A model generated the notes under the pieces. The model was given only the letters and a program-made list of their open reading frames with translations. It made no database searches and was not told the DNA's origin. The position numbers and the translations under genes are program-made. This document shows positions 47,548 to 56,012 of a DNA stretch of 64,000 nt, in pieces. Source of the stretch: Mycobacterium sp. 852002-10029_SCH5224772 (GTDB taxonomy: Bacteria; Actinomycetota; Actinomycetes; Mycobacteriales; Mycobacteriaceae); the NCBI RefSeq assembly GCF_001667315.1, contig NZ_LZHT01000075.1:82702-146701 (forward strand), written 5' to 3'. How positions within the stretch are numbered: position 1 is the stretch's first letter; the number at the start of each line of letters is the position of its first letter.

Positions 47548-48491
47548 TGGATTTCGGGGCGCTACCGCCGGAGATCAACTCCGGGCTGATGTATTCGGGT
47601 CCCGGCGCGGGATCCATGGTCCAGGCCGCCGCGGCATGGGACACGCTCGCCGCATGGCTGTGCACCGCGGCGGCCGACTACCGGTCGGTGACCGCCAAGC
47701 TCGCGGCGCAATCCGAGGGCCCGGCGCCGTCGGCGATGTGCGAGGCCGCCGCCGCCTACACCGACTGGCTGGACGCCAACGCCGCACGAAGCCAGCACGC
47801 CGCCATCCAACTCAGTGCGGCCGCCGGGGCGTACGAGTCGGCGTTCGCGGCGACGGTGCCCCCACCGGCGATCGCCGGCAACCGCGCGCGACGCATGTCG
47901 CTGGTGTCGGCGGACTGTCTGAGACACCACAGCGCGGCGATCGCGGACATCGATACCGAATACGACGTGATGTGGGCGCAGAACGCCGGCGCCATGTACG
48001 CCTACGCCGACGCCGCGGCCGGCTCCGTGGCAATGACCCCGTTCGCCCCTCCGCCGGCCCACCCGGGCGCAGCCGCAGACACCTGGGCACGGAAGGCGGC
48101 ACCCGAGGTCATATCGGCCGCCCGCCACGTGATGTCGGCCATTCCCGGCGCCCTCACACACCTGTCGTCAGCGTCGCAGACCACGTTCGAAGCATCGCTT
48201 TCCCCGGTGACACCGTCGCTGTCGAAACTGAATTCGCTGACTGCGCCGACGGATTTCGCGATCGGCCATCTGAATTCGATGAACAAAGCGGCGGCGCTGC
48301 GAACACTGTTCCCCAAGCCGGCCGCGGTCAACGGCGTCCGCGCGCGCGTCGGTCGCGGGATGCCGCTCGGTGTGCTGTCGGTGCCGCGCGCCTGGGCGGC
48401 GGCCGCGCAACGGTTGGGCGGGGGCCGGCGGGCGAACACGTCCGCCTGGTCGCGGCCCGTGGGGCACCCGGCCGGCGAGTACGGCGGCTAA
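47547..48491 (+). CDS. PPE-family protein, SVP subgroup
   Basis: A 314-residue PPE protein. The start MDFGALPPEINSG has the PPE motif at residues 7-9, WDTLAAWL forms helix 2, and IAGNRARRM...DCLRHHSAAI corresponds to the conserved N-R helix hairpin. The C-terminal PPE-SVP motif is present (GMPLGVLSVPRAWAAAA). PPE proteins are exported by ESX type VII systems, usually with a PE partner; none is adjacent. The 3' end overlaps the convergent SDR gene by 4 bases. Confidence 0.92.
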   Translation: MDFGALPPEINSGLMYSGPGAGSMVQAAAAWDTLAAWLCTAAADYRSVTAKLAAQSEGPAPSAMCEAAAAYTDWLDANAARSQHAAIQLSAAAGAYESAFAATVPPPAIAGNRARRMSLVSADCLRHHSAAIADIDTEYDVMWAQNAGAMYAYADAAAGSVAMTPFAPPPAHPGAAADTWARKAAPEVISAARHVMSAIPGALTHLSSASQTTFEASLSPVTPSLSKLNSLTAPTDFAIGHLNSMNKAAALRTLFPKPAAVNGVRARVGRGMPLGVLSVPRAWAAAAQRLGGGRRANTSAWSRPVGHPAGEYGG

Positions 48492-49270
48492 AGCGCGGTC
48501 ACATAGGCCGAGCTGATGCCACCGTCGACCAAGAACGTCGACGCGGTGACGAATGACGCGTCGTCGCTCGCCAAAAATGCCACCGCAGCGGCGATTTCGT
48601 CGGGGTCGGCGAAGCGACCCACCGGCACGTGCACCAGCCGGCGCGCGGCCCGTTCGGGGTCCTTGGCGAAAAGCTCTTGCAGCAGTGGGGTGTTGACCGG
48701 CCCCGGGCACAGCGCGTTCACCCGGATGCCCTGGCGGGCGAACTGCACCCCCAGCTCCCGCGACATGGCCAGCACCCCTCCCTTGGAAGCGGTGTAGGAG
48801 ATTTGCGACGTCGCCGATCCCAGGACGGCGACGAACGACGCCGTGTTGATGATCGAGCCCCGCCGCGCGGGAACCATGTGCCGCAGCGCCGCCCGGCAAC
48901 AGAGGTACACCGACTTCAGGTTGACGTCTTGGACGCGTTGCCACGCGGGCAGTTCGGTGTTCTCGATGAGGTCGTCGTCGGGTGGCGAGATGCCGGCGTT
49001 GTTGAACGCGATGTCGACGCGGCCGTAGGTGTGGGCCGCGGTATCGAACAGCGCGTTGACGGCATCCTCGTCGGACACGTCGGTGGGCACGAACAGACCG
49101 GACAGTTCGGTGGCCGCGGCGGCGCCCGCGGCGCCGTCGATGTCGGCCACCACGATGGTGGCGCCCTCGGCACGCATGCGCCGGGCCGACGCCAACCCGA
49201 TGCCGCCGCCGGCGCCGGTGATGACGGCGACGCGGCCCGCCAACCGTTGGGTGAGATCGACCGCCGCCAC
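48488..49270 (-). CDS. Short-chain dehydrogenase/reductase (Rv2857c-like)
   Basis: A 260-residue classical SDR: AVITGAGGGIGLASA (NAD(P) binding), NNAG, catalytic Ser in IINTASFV and YTASKGG (Tyr-x-x-x-Lys), and a PGPVNTP loop. GTG start at 49270, the base next to the aldC stop, so it is the last gene of the glnA4-amidotransferase-aldC unit. Substrate unknown; reduction or oxidation of a product of that pathway is inferred. Confidence 0.9.
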   Translation of the reverse strand: MAAVDLTQRLAGRVAVITGAGGGIGLASARRMRAEGATIVVADIDGAAGAAAATELSGLFVPTDVSDEDAVNALFDTAAHTYGRVDIAFNNAGISPPDDDLIENTELPAWQRVQDVNLKSVYLCCRAALRHMVPARRGSIINTASFVAVLGSATSQISYTASKGGVLAMSRELGVQFARQGIRVNALCPGPVNTPLLQELFAKDPERAARRLVHVPVGRFADPDEIAAAVAFLASDDASFVTASTFLVDGGISSAYVTAL

Positions 49271-50635
49271 CTAACCCTCTCCGATCGCGATGAAAACGTT
49301 CTTGGTCTCGGTGAAGTGCAACGGCGCATCCGGGCCCAGCTCGCGGCCCAACCCCGACTGTTTGAAACCGCCGAACGGTGTGTTGTACCGAACCGAGGAG
49401 TGCGAATTCACCGACAGATTCCCGGCTTCGACCGCGCGGGACACGCGCAGCGCACGGGACAGATCGTCGGTCCAGATCGACCCGGACAGCCCGTAGGCGG
49501 TGTCGTTGGCCAGCGCCACGGCGTCCTGCTCGTCGTCGAAGGCCAGCACCGTGACCACCGGTCCGAAGATCTCCTCGGTGACGCTGCGGTCGGTGCGCTG
49601 CGGGGTCAGAACCGTTGGCGGGAACCAGAATCCACGCCCCGCCGGGGCGGTGCCGCGAAACGCGACGGGAGCGCCGTCGGGCACGTAGGACGCCACCTTG
49701 GCGCGGTGCGCGGCCGACACCAACGGGCCCATCTCGGTGTCCCGGGCGCTGGGATCCCCGACGACGACCCCTTTGACCGCCGGCTCAAGCAGCTCCATGA
49801 AGCGGTCATACACGCTGCGCTGCACCAGGATCCGGCTGCGGGCGCAGCAGTCCTGTCCGGCGTTGTCGAACACCCCGGCCGGTGCAGTCGCCGCGGCTCG
49901 CTCGAGATCGCAGTCGGCGAACACGATGTTGGCGCTCTTGCCGCCCAGCTCCAGGGTCACCCGCTTGACCCGGGCGGCCGCACCGGCCAGCACCTTCTTG
50001 CCGACGTCGGTCGAGCCGGTGAACACGAGCTTGGCGATGCCGGGATGCGTGACGAACCGCTCCCCGACCACCGCGCCCGGCCCGGGCAGCACCTGGAGCA
50101 GGTCTTGATCCAGCCCGGCCTCGGCCGCCAGCTCACCGAGCCGGATCGTGGTCAGCGGTGTCGCCTCGGCGGGCTTGACCAGCACGGCGTTGCCCGCCGC
50201 CAGGGCCGGCGCGAACCCCCAGGAAGCGATGGTCATCGGGAAGTTCCACGGGGTGATCACACCGACCACGCCCACCGGTTCGTTGAAGGTGACGTCCAGG
50301 CCGCCGGCCACCGGAATCTGCTTGCCGGACAAGCGTTCCGGGCTGGCGGCGTAGTAGGTCAGCACGTCGCGGACGTGACCGGCCTCCCACTCGGCCGACG
50401 CGACGGGATGCCCCGAGTTGGCGACCTCGAGCGCGGCGAGCTCGTCGAGATGGGTGTCGACGGCGGCGGCGAAAGCCCTCAGGCCGGCGGCCCGTTCGGC
50501 CGGGGGCAGCCGCGCCCACCGCCGCTGGGCCGCCCGCGCCCGGCCCACCGCGTCGTCGACGGCCGCGGCGTCGACGTGCTCGACCGAGCGCAGCACTTCC
50601 TCGGTCGCCGGGTTGATCAGTCGCGTGGCGCTCAC
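49271..50635 (-). CDS. aldC: NAD-dependent aldehyde dehydrogenase AldC
   Basis: A 454-residue aldehyde dehydrogenase (Rv2858c equivalent). FTGSTDVGKKVLAGAAA, LELGGKSANIVFADCD and DNAGQDCCARSR carry the cofactor and catalytic residues (the general base Glu and the Cys). GTG 50635 starts next to the amidotransferase stop; an ATG at 50650 would add 5 residues. In the operon it would oxidise the aldehyde formed from a gamma-glutamyl amine. Confidence 0.92.
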   Translation of the reverse strand: MSATRLINPATEEVLRSVEHVDAAAVDDAVGRARAAQRRWARLPPAERAAGLRAFAAAVDTHLDELAALEVANSGHPVASAEWEAGHVRDVLTYYAASPERLSGKQIPVAGGLDVTFNEPVGVVGVITPWNFPMTIASWGFAPALAAGNAVLVKPAEATPLTTIRLGELAAEAGLDQDLLQVLPGPGAVVGERFVTHPGIAKLVFTGSTDVGKKVLAGAAARVKRVTLELGGKSANIVFADCDLERAAATAPAGVFDNAGQDCCARSRILVQRSVYDRFMELLEPAVKGVVVGDPSARDTEMGPLVSAAHRAKVASYVPDGAPVAFRGTAPAGRGFWFPPTVLTPQRTDRSVTEEIFGPVVTVLAFDDEQDAVALANDTAYGLSGSIWTDDLSRALRVSRAVEAGNLSVNSHSSVRYNTPFGGFKQSGLGRELGPDAPLHFTETKNVFIAIGEG

Positions 50636-50636
50636 G

Positions 50637-51392
50637 TCAGCGTCCCGCATACGACCGGGCCGCGTCCACGATCGCGGCGAACAACCGCAAATCCTCCAGG
50701 GACTGTTCCGGATGCCATTGCACGGCAAGGACAAACGCGTCCCCCGGTAGCTCCAGCGCCTCGACGACGCCGTCCGCATCGGTAGCGCTGACCACCAGCC
50801 CGTCACCGACCCGGTCGATGGCCTGGTGGTGATAGCACGGCGCGTCGGCGGACTCCCCCACCAGCGCCGCCAGCCGGCTGCCCGCCACGGTGCGCACCGG
50901 CAGCCGGGTGAACACCCCGTCGCCCGCGCGGTGCCCGCAGTGCCCGAGAACGTCGGGCAGGTTCTGATGCAGCGTGCCGCCGAGCGCGACGTTGAGCACC
51001 TGTGCGCCGCGGCAGATCCCGAGCACCGGCAGCCGCCGTTCCAGCGCGCCACGCAACAGCGCGAACTCCCAGGCGTCGCGGTCGGTGCGGGGTTCATCGG
51101 TCATCGGATGCGGTTGCTGGCCGTAGCTGGCGGGGTCGAGGTCATAACCGCCGGTGATCACCAGCGCGTGCAGGCCGTCGAGCACCGAGCCGACGGTCTC
51201 GGGGCCCGCCGGCTGCGGGGGCAACAGCACGGCGATCCCGCCGGCCAGGACGACACCCTCGAAGTAGTCGGCCGGCAGATATCCGGCGGGGATGTCCCAG
51301 ATCCCGGTCTGCACCCGCTCCAGGTACGTCGTCAGGCCCACCACCGGGCGCCGTGGCGGCGGACCGCCGCGATCGGGCCTATAGGCGTTCAA
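50637..51392 (-). CDS. Class-I glutamine amidotransferase-like hydrolase (PuuD-like, Rv2859c)
   Basis: A 251-residue peptidase C26-family protein. GYDLDPASYG, the nucleophile LGICRGAQVLNVALGGTLHQNL and VQWHPEQS complete the Cys-His-Glu triad. Such enzymes (PuuD) hydrolyse gamma-glutamyl-GABA. The TTG start at 51392 overlaps the glnA4 stop by 14 bases. It lies between a GlnA-type ligase and an aldehyde dehydrogenase, the gene order of the gamma-glutamylation pathway. Confidence 0.88.
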   Translation of the reverse strand: MNAYRPDRGGPPPRRPVVGLTTYLERVQTGIWDIPAGYLPADYFEGVVLAGGIAVLLPPQPAGPETVGSVLDGLHALVITGGYDLDPASYGQQPHPMTDEPRTDRDAWEFALLRGALERRLPVLGICRGAQVLNVALGGTLHQNLPDVLGHCGHRAGDGVFTRLPVRTVAGSRLAALVGESADAPCYHHQAIDRVGDGLVVSATDADGVVEALELPGDAFVLAVQWHPEQSLEDLRLFAAIVDAARSYAGR

Positions 51393-52773
51393 AACCGCGA
51401 ATCCTCTCCCAGTCGGTGACCGCCGCGTTGAACGCCGCCAACTCCACGCGGGCGTTGTTCAGGTAGTGGGCGACAACGTCGTCGCCGAACGCCTCCCGCG
51501 CGAGCGTCGAGCGCTCGAAGGCCGACGTCGCCTCGGCCAGGGTGGCGGGCAGCCGCCCGACGCCGGGGGCTTGATAGGCGTTGCCCGCGTAGGGCTCCGG
51601 TAACTCGAGGCCCCGTTCGATACCGTACAGCCCGCCGGCGACGATCGCCGCGACCGCCAGATACGGGTTGACGTCACCGCCGGGCACGCGGCACTCCACC
51701 CGGGTGTTGGCCCCGCGACCGACCACCCGCAGTGCGCAGGTGCGGTTGTCCAGCCCCCAGGCCAGCGCGGTGGGCGCAAAGCTGCCGTCGGCGAAGCGCT
51801 TGTAGGAGTTGATGTTCGGCGCATAGAACAACGTGAATTCGCGCAGGGTGACCAGCAGGCCGGCCAGGAAGCTGCAGAACGTCGGCGACATGCCGTGCGG
51901 GCGGCTGGGGTCGGCGAACACGGCGCCGCCCTGCAGGTCGCGCAGCGACAGGTGTACGTGGCAGCTGTTGCCTTCTCGCTCATCGTATTTCGCCATGAAT
52001 GTCAGGCTTTTGCCGTGCTGGTCGGCGATCTCCTTGGCCCCGTTCTTGTAGATGACGTGGTTGTCGCAGGTGACCAACGCCTCGTCGTAACGGAAACCGA
52101 TCTCCTGCTGTCCCCTGTTGCATTCACCTTTGACGGCCTCGAATTGCAGTCCCGCGCCGGCCATTCCGCACCGGATGTCGCGCAGCAGCGGCTCCATGCG
52201 CGACGACGCCGCGATCGCGTAGTCGATGTTGTAATCACTGGCCGGGGTCAGCCCGCGGTATCCGCCGGCCCACGCCTGGCGGTACGGCTCGTCGAACACC
52301 ATGAACTCCAGCTCGGTCGCGGCGTCGGCGATCAGCCCGCGCCCGGCCAGCCGGTCGAGCTGGCGACGCAGAATGGCCCGCGGCGATACGGCGACCGGGC
52401 TGCCGTCGGCCCAGCCCACGTCGGCGATCACCAACGCCGTCGCGGGCAGCCACGGAATGCGCCGCAGGGTGGACAGGTCGGGCGTCATCACCGTGTCGCC
52501 GTATCCGGTGTCCCAGCTCGACATCGCATAACCGCCCACGGTGTTCATGTCGACGTCGACCGCGAGCAGATAAGCGCAGCACTCGGCGCCATGGGCGGCC
52601 ACGTCCTCGATGAACAGGCGCGCGGCCACCCGCTTGCCGACCAGGCGGCCCTGCATGTCGGCGAACGCCACGATGACGGTATCCACCACGCCGCTGCCCA
52701 CCAGCTGCTGCAGGGCGGTCAGCGACAGCATCGCAACGTTCGGATCGGCCACGGCGCCGTCTTCGGAGGCCAT
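51379..52773 (-). CDS. glnA4: Glutamine-synthetase-like ligase GlnA4
   Basis: A 464-residue GS-fold protein (Rv2860c equivalent). TELEFMVFDEPY, VKGECNRGQQEIGFRY, NSCHVHLSL and RVVGRGANTRVECRVPGGDVNPYLA are the metal and ATP sites of the GlnA3/GlnA4 group. These relatives gamma-glutamylate polyamines or ethanolamine and do not make glutamine; the true GS (GlnA1) is not here. First gene of the catabolic unit or second after the hydrolase at 52794. Confidence 0.92.
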   Translation of the reverse strand: MASEDGAVADPNVAMLSLTALQQLVGSGVVDTVIVAFADMQGRLVGKRVAARLFIEDVAAHGAECCAYLLAVDVDMNTVGGYAMSSWDTGYGDTVMTPDLSTLRRIPWLPATALVIADVGWADGSPVAVSPRAILRRQLDRLAGRGLIADAATELEFMVFDEPYRQAWAGGYRGLTPASDYNIDYAIAASSRMEPLLRDIRCGMAGAGLQFEAVKGECNRGQQEIGFRYDEALVTCDNHVIYKNGAKEIADQHGKSLTFMAKYDEREGNSCHVHLSLRDLQGGAVFADPSRPHGMSPTFCSFLAGLLVTLREFTLFYAPNINSYKRFADGSFAPTALAWGLDNRTCALRVVGRGANTRVECRVPGGDVNPYLAVAAIVAGGLYGIERGLELPEPYAGNAYQAPGVGRLPATLAEATSAFERSTLAREAFGDDVVAHYLNNARVELAAFNAAVTDWERIRGFERL

Positions 52774-52793
52774 GACCGCTAGTCAACCAGGCG

Positions 52794-53339
52794 CTACCAA
52801 GTACTGGTGCGCAAAATGATCTCGGCGGCCAATTGTGCCGTCGACTCCTGCACGGTGCGCCGTCCCAACTGCACCACCCGGTAGTCGGCGTAGACGTACC
52901 GCTGGCTGGCTTGGGCCACCGACCGGGCGGCCGGCGAGCTGACCAACACGGTGGTGCCGATCTCCACCGGCGGGCAATGTCCGTCGCGGTCGCCGGCGCG
53001 CGGATGCCCGCGGTCGATCACCACCAGCCCGACGAACCGGCCCAGCCGGGTTGCCGTCAGTTCCCAGGCGAGGTCGCCGCCGGCGCGGTCGCCCATCACC
53101 ACGGCCCAGCCGATTCCCAGTGCGTCGAGAATGCCGATCACCGACTTGGGGGTGAGGCGCGGATCGAAGCCGACCACGACCGTCCGAAGCGATGCGGTGT
53201 GCAGGCGCTCGCAGACCGCGTCATACGCGGCGGGGGTGCGCTCCTCGTCGCCCAATATGACGACGACGACGCCCGCCTCCGGACCCGCCACAACCACCGG
53301 GACCGGGAACCCCTCCAGCGTGGTCATCATCGAGGACAC
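52794..53339 (-). CDS. Alpha/beta-hydrolase-like protein lacking its nucleophile
   Basis: A 181-residue protein resembling an N-terminally shortened alpha/beta hydrolase (VVVILGDEERTPAAYDAVCERL, VVGFDPRL). The nucleophile elbow reads GDRAGG, with Arg where Ser should be, so hydrolysis is unlikely. It ends 20 bases before glnA4 on the same strand, so it is probably in that operon as a non-catalytic partner. ATG 53327 is an alternative start. Confidence 0.65.
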   Translation of the reverse strand: MSSMMTTLEGFPVPVVVAGPEAGVVVVILGDEERTPAAYDAVCERLHTASLRTVVVGFDPRLTPKSVIGILDALGIGWAVVMGDRAGGDLAWELTATRLGRFVGLVVIDRGHPRAGDRDGHCPPVEIGTTVLVSSPAARSVAQASQRYVYADYRVVQLGRRTVQESTAQLAAEIILRTSTW

Positions 53340-53483
53340 CCAAGCACGCTACAGCCAGACGGCGTGTGTGCGCGACGATTCTGGAGCATGTGATACAGGG
53401 ACACAGTTTCCAACGGCATCCTATGACCGTGTTCCGGCCGTGCCGTCAACAACAGCGTTCACATCGCGATTCCGGCGAATGTC

Positions 53484-54989
53484 CTACGGGCGCAACTGAC
53501 TTGCGAGATAGGGCCGCGACGGCGGCGGGCCGTCGAGCAGCCCGAGGACGGCGTCGACGTCGAGATGGGCGGCCAGCAGGTCGGCGGCGAGATCGAGTTG
53601 GGCGTCGCGTCGCGCGGCGACGTTGGTGTCGTCGTCGACCACGAAGCCGCGTCGGCCGGCCGCGTCGGCGACCCGGGTGAGCCACGCACGCCGGAAGTCG
53701 TCGTTGTCGAGCAAGCCGTGCCAATGTGTCCCAAAGACCGCGCCGCACACCATACCTTGCGGTTGCGGATCGTCGTCGGATTCGAACCAGCTCTGCTCGG
53801 CGCAGCGGGCGACCCGCCCGTGATGGATCTCGTATCCGCTCAGCGGACGTTGCCAGCGGCGCAAGGTCTTGGCCGGATCGAAGGCGATGTCGGCGTCCAG
53901 CAACCCCAGCCCGGGCACGTCACCGGCCCTCGACTCCACCGGGTCGTCGATGCGACGGCACAGCATCTGAAACCCCCCGCAGATCCCCAGCACCGGCTTG
54001 CCGGCCCGGGCGTGCGCGCTGATCGCCTCGGCCAGGCCGCATTCGCGCAGCCAGGACAGGTCGGCGACAGTGGCCTTGCTGCCGGGGATGACGATCAGGT
54101 CGGCGTCGGCCGCGTCGGCGGGGTCGGCGACCCAGCGCACCAACACACCCGGTTCGCAGGCCAGCGCCTCGACGTCGGTGGAGTTGGAAATCCGGGGCAG
54201 CCGGACCGCGGCCACCCGCAACCACTCGTCGCCGCGCGGCGGGGCGGGCGTGCCGATGAGGCGGTGCGCGACCACCGACAGCGAGTCCTCGGCGTCCAGC
54301 CACAGCTCGTGGGCATACGGCAGCACCCCGTAGGTGGACCGGCCCGTCATCGCGTGCAGCTGGCGCAATCCCGGCTCGAGCAGCGCGGGATCGCCCCGGA
54401 ATTTGTTGACGATAAAACCGGCGATCAGCGCTTGGTCGTCGGGCTCGAGCACCGCGACCGTGCCGAACAGGTGCGCGAGCAAGCCGCCGCGGTCGATGTC
54501 GCCGACCAGCACCACCGGCAGGTTGGCGGCCCTGGCCAATCCCATGTTGGCCAAATCCGTGGCGCGCAGATTGATTTCGGCGGGAGATCCGGCCCCCTCA
54601 CAGATCACCACATCGAATTCGTCTCGCAGGCAAGTTAATTCGTCAAGAACGACGGTGGCGAGCCGGTCGCGATGCCGCACATAGCTTTTCGCGGTGACCG
54701 AGTCGGCGACCCGGCCCTTGATAACCAGCTGCGACGCGCGGTCACTGCCCGGTTTGAGCAGGATCGGGTTGAACCGCACGCTGGGTTCCAGCCCCGCCGC
54801 ACGCGCCTGAATCGCCTGGGCGCGGCCGATTTCGCCGCCTTCGACCGTGACCACCGAGTTGTTGGACATGTTCTGCGCCTTGAACGGGGCGACCCGGGTT
54901 CCGCCGCGGGCCAACAACCGGCACAGGCCCGCCACCACCACCGACTTCCCGGCGTCCGAGCTGGTGCCGGCGACCAGCAGCGCACCATT
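53484..54989 (-). CDS. cobQ: Cobyric acid synthase CobQ
   Basis: A 501-residue glutamine-dependent amidase that adds amides at b, d, e and g of adenosylcobyrinic diamide. [19 protein letters not shown] is the P-loop, [15 protein letters not shown] and [16 protein letters not shown] are CobQ blocks, and the C-terminal glutaminase has [10 protein letters not shown] and [11 protein letters not shown] 54989 gives the family start; a GTG at 55043 would add residues lying in the mapB end. In M. tuberculosis this gene is located elsewhere in the genome (Rv0255c). Confidence 0.92.
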   Translation of the reverse strand, partial: NGALLVAGTSSDAGKSVVVAGLCRLLARGGTRVAPFKAQNMSNNSVVTVEGGEIGRAQAIQARAAGLEPSVRFNPILLKPGSDRASQLVIKGRVADSVTAKSYVRHRDRLATVVLDELTCLRDEFDVVICEGAGSPAEINLRATDLANMGLARAANLPVVLVGDIDRGGLLAHLFGTVAVLEPDDQALIAGFIVNKFRGDPALLEPGLRQLHAMTGRSTYGVLPYAHELWLDAEDSLSVVAHRLIGTPAPPRGDEWLRVAAVRLPRISNSTDVEALACEPGVLVRWVADPADAADADLIVIPGSKATVADLSWLRECGLAEAISAHARAGKPVLGICGGFQMLCRRIDDPVESRAGDVPGLGLLDADIAFDPAKTLRRWQRPLSGYEIHHGRVARCAEQSWFESDDDPQPQGMVCGAVFGTHWHGLLDNDDFRRAWLTRVADAAGRRGFVVDDDTNVAARRDAQLDLAADLLAAHLDVDAVLGLLDGPPPSRPYLASQLRP

Positions 54990-55017
54990 CACCTGCTTAT
55001 GGCGCGCAGGGGGAACC

Positions 55018-55875
55018 TCATGGCAGCGTGAGGATTTCGACACCGCTGTCGGTGACGAGCAGGGTGTGCTCGAACTGCGCGGTCCACTTGCGGTCCTTGG
55101 TGACCACCGTCCAGCCGTCGTCCCAGATCTCGTAGTCCAGGCCCCCGAGGTTGATCATCGGTTCGATGGTGAACGTCATGCCCGGCTGCATGATGGTCGA
55201 CACGGACGGCTGGTCGTAGTGCAGGACGACTAGGCCGTTGTGAAACGTGGTGCCGATACCGTGACCGGTGAAGTCGCGAACGACGTTGTAGCCGAACCGA
55301 TTTGCGTACGACTCGATGACGCGGCCGACGACCGACAGGGCACGCCCGGGCTTGACGGCATTGATGGCGCGCATCGTCGCCTCCCGGGTTCGCTCCACCA
55401 GCAGCCGGTGTTCTTGCGCGACGTCGCCGGCCAGGAACGTGGCGTTGGTGTCGCCGTGCACCCCGTCGATGTAGGCGGTGACGTCGATGTTGACGATGTC
55501 ACCGTCGGCGATCACCGTCGAGTCGGGGATGCCGTGGCAGATCACCTCGTTGAGTGACGTGCAGCACGACTTCGGGAAGCCCTTGTAGCCCAGCGTCGAC
55601 GGATAGGCGCCGTGGTCGACCATGTATTCATGGGCGATGCGGTCGAGTTCGTCGGTGGTCACCCCGGGCGCGACCGCCTTGCCCGCCTCCACCAGCGCGC
55701 GCGCCGCGATGCGCCCGGCGACCCGCATCTTCTCGATCACCTCGGGGGTCTGCACCCACGGCTCGCTGCCCTCCTGGGCCGTGGCCTTGCCGACGTATTC
55801 CGGGCGCGGGACGCTGCCGGGCACCGGCAGAGTCGGGGACAACTCTCCGGGGGAAAGCGCGGTGCGGGCGGGCAT
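55018..55875 (-). CDS. mapB: Type Ic methionine aminopeptidase MapB
   Basis: A 285-residue enzyme, the same length as M. tuberculosis MapB (Rv2861c). The Pro-rich N-terminal extension (about 40 residues) characteristic of this class precedes the catalytic core; metal ligands are in [20 protein letters not shown] (two Asp), [14 protein letters not shown] and [10 protein letters not shown]. It removes initiator methionine. Confidence 0.95.
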   Translation of the reverse strand: MPARTALSPGELSPTLPVPGSVPRPEYVGKATAQEGSEPWVQTPEVIEKMRVAGRIAARALVEAGKAVAPGVTTDELDRIAHEYMVDHGAYPSTLGYKGFPKSCCTSLNEVICHGIPDSTVIADGDIVNIDVTAYIDGVHGDTNATFLAGDVAQEHRLLVERTREATMRAINAVKPGRALSVVGRVIESYANRFGYNVVRDFTGHGIGTTFHNGLVVLHYDQPSVSTIMQPGMTFTIEPMINLGGLDYEIWDDGWTVVTKDRKWTAQFEHTLLVTDSGVEILTLP

Positions 55876-55892
55876 GCGACCAGCTTAACCGG

Positions 55893-55949
55893 GGTTCCCC
55901 GGGCCGATCAGAGCCGCCGGCGGCGCAGCAGCGAGCGACGCGGGGAACC
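55893..55949. terminator. Hairpin between the PBP and mapB genes
   Basis: GGTTCCCCG (55893-55901) pairs perfectly with CGGGGAACC (55941-55949). The 137-base gap lies downstream of the PBP lipoprotein gene and upstream of mapB, so the stem could stop PBP transcription. The interval is itself rich in GCCGGC. Confidence 0.4.
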
Positions 55950-56012
55950 GGGGATATCGCGTCGGCGCTGGTGCTGATCGCACGCGCGGCGCAGCGGGTC
56001 GCCACCGTCGGA

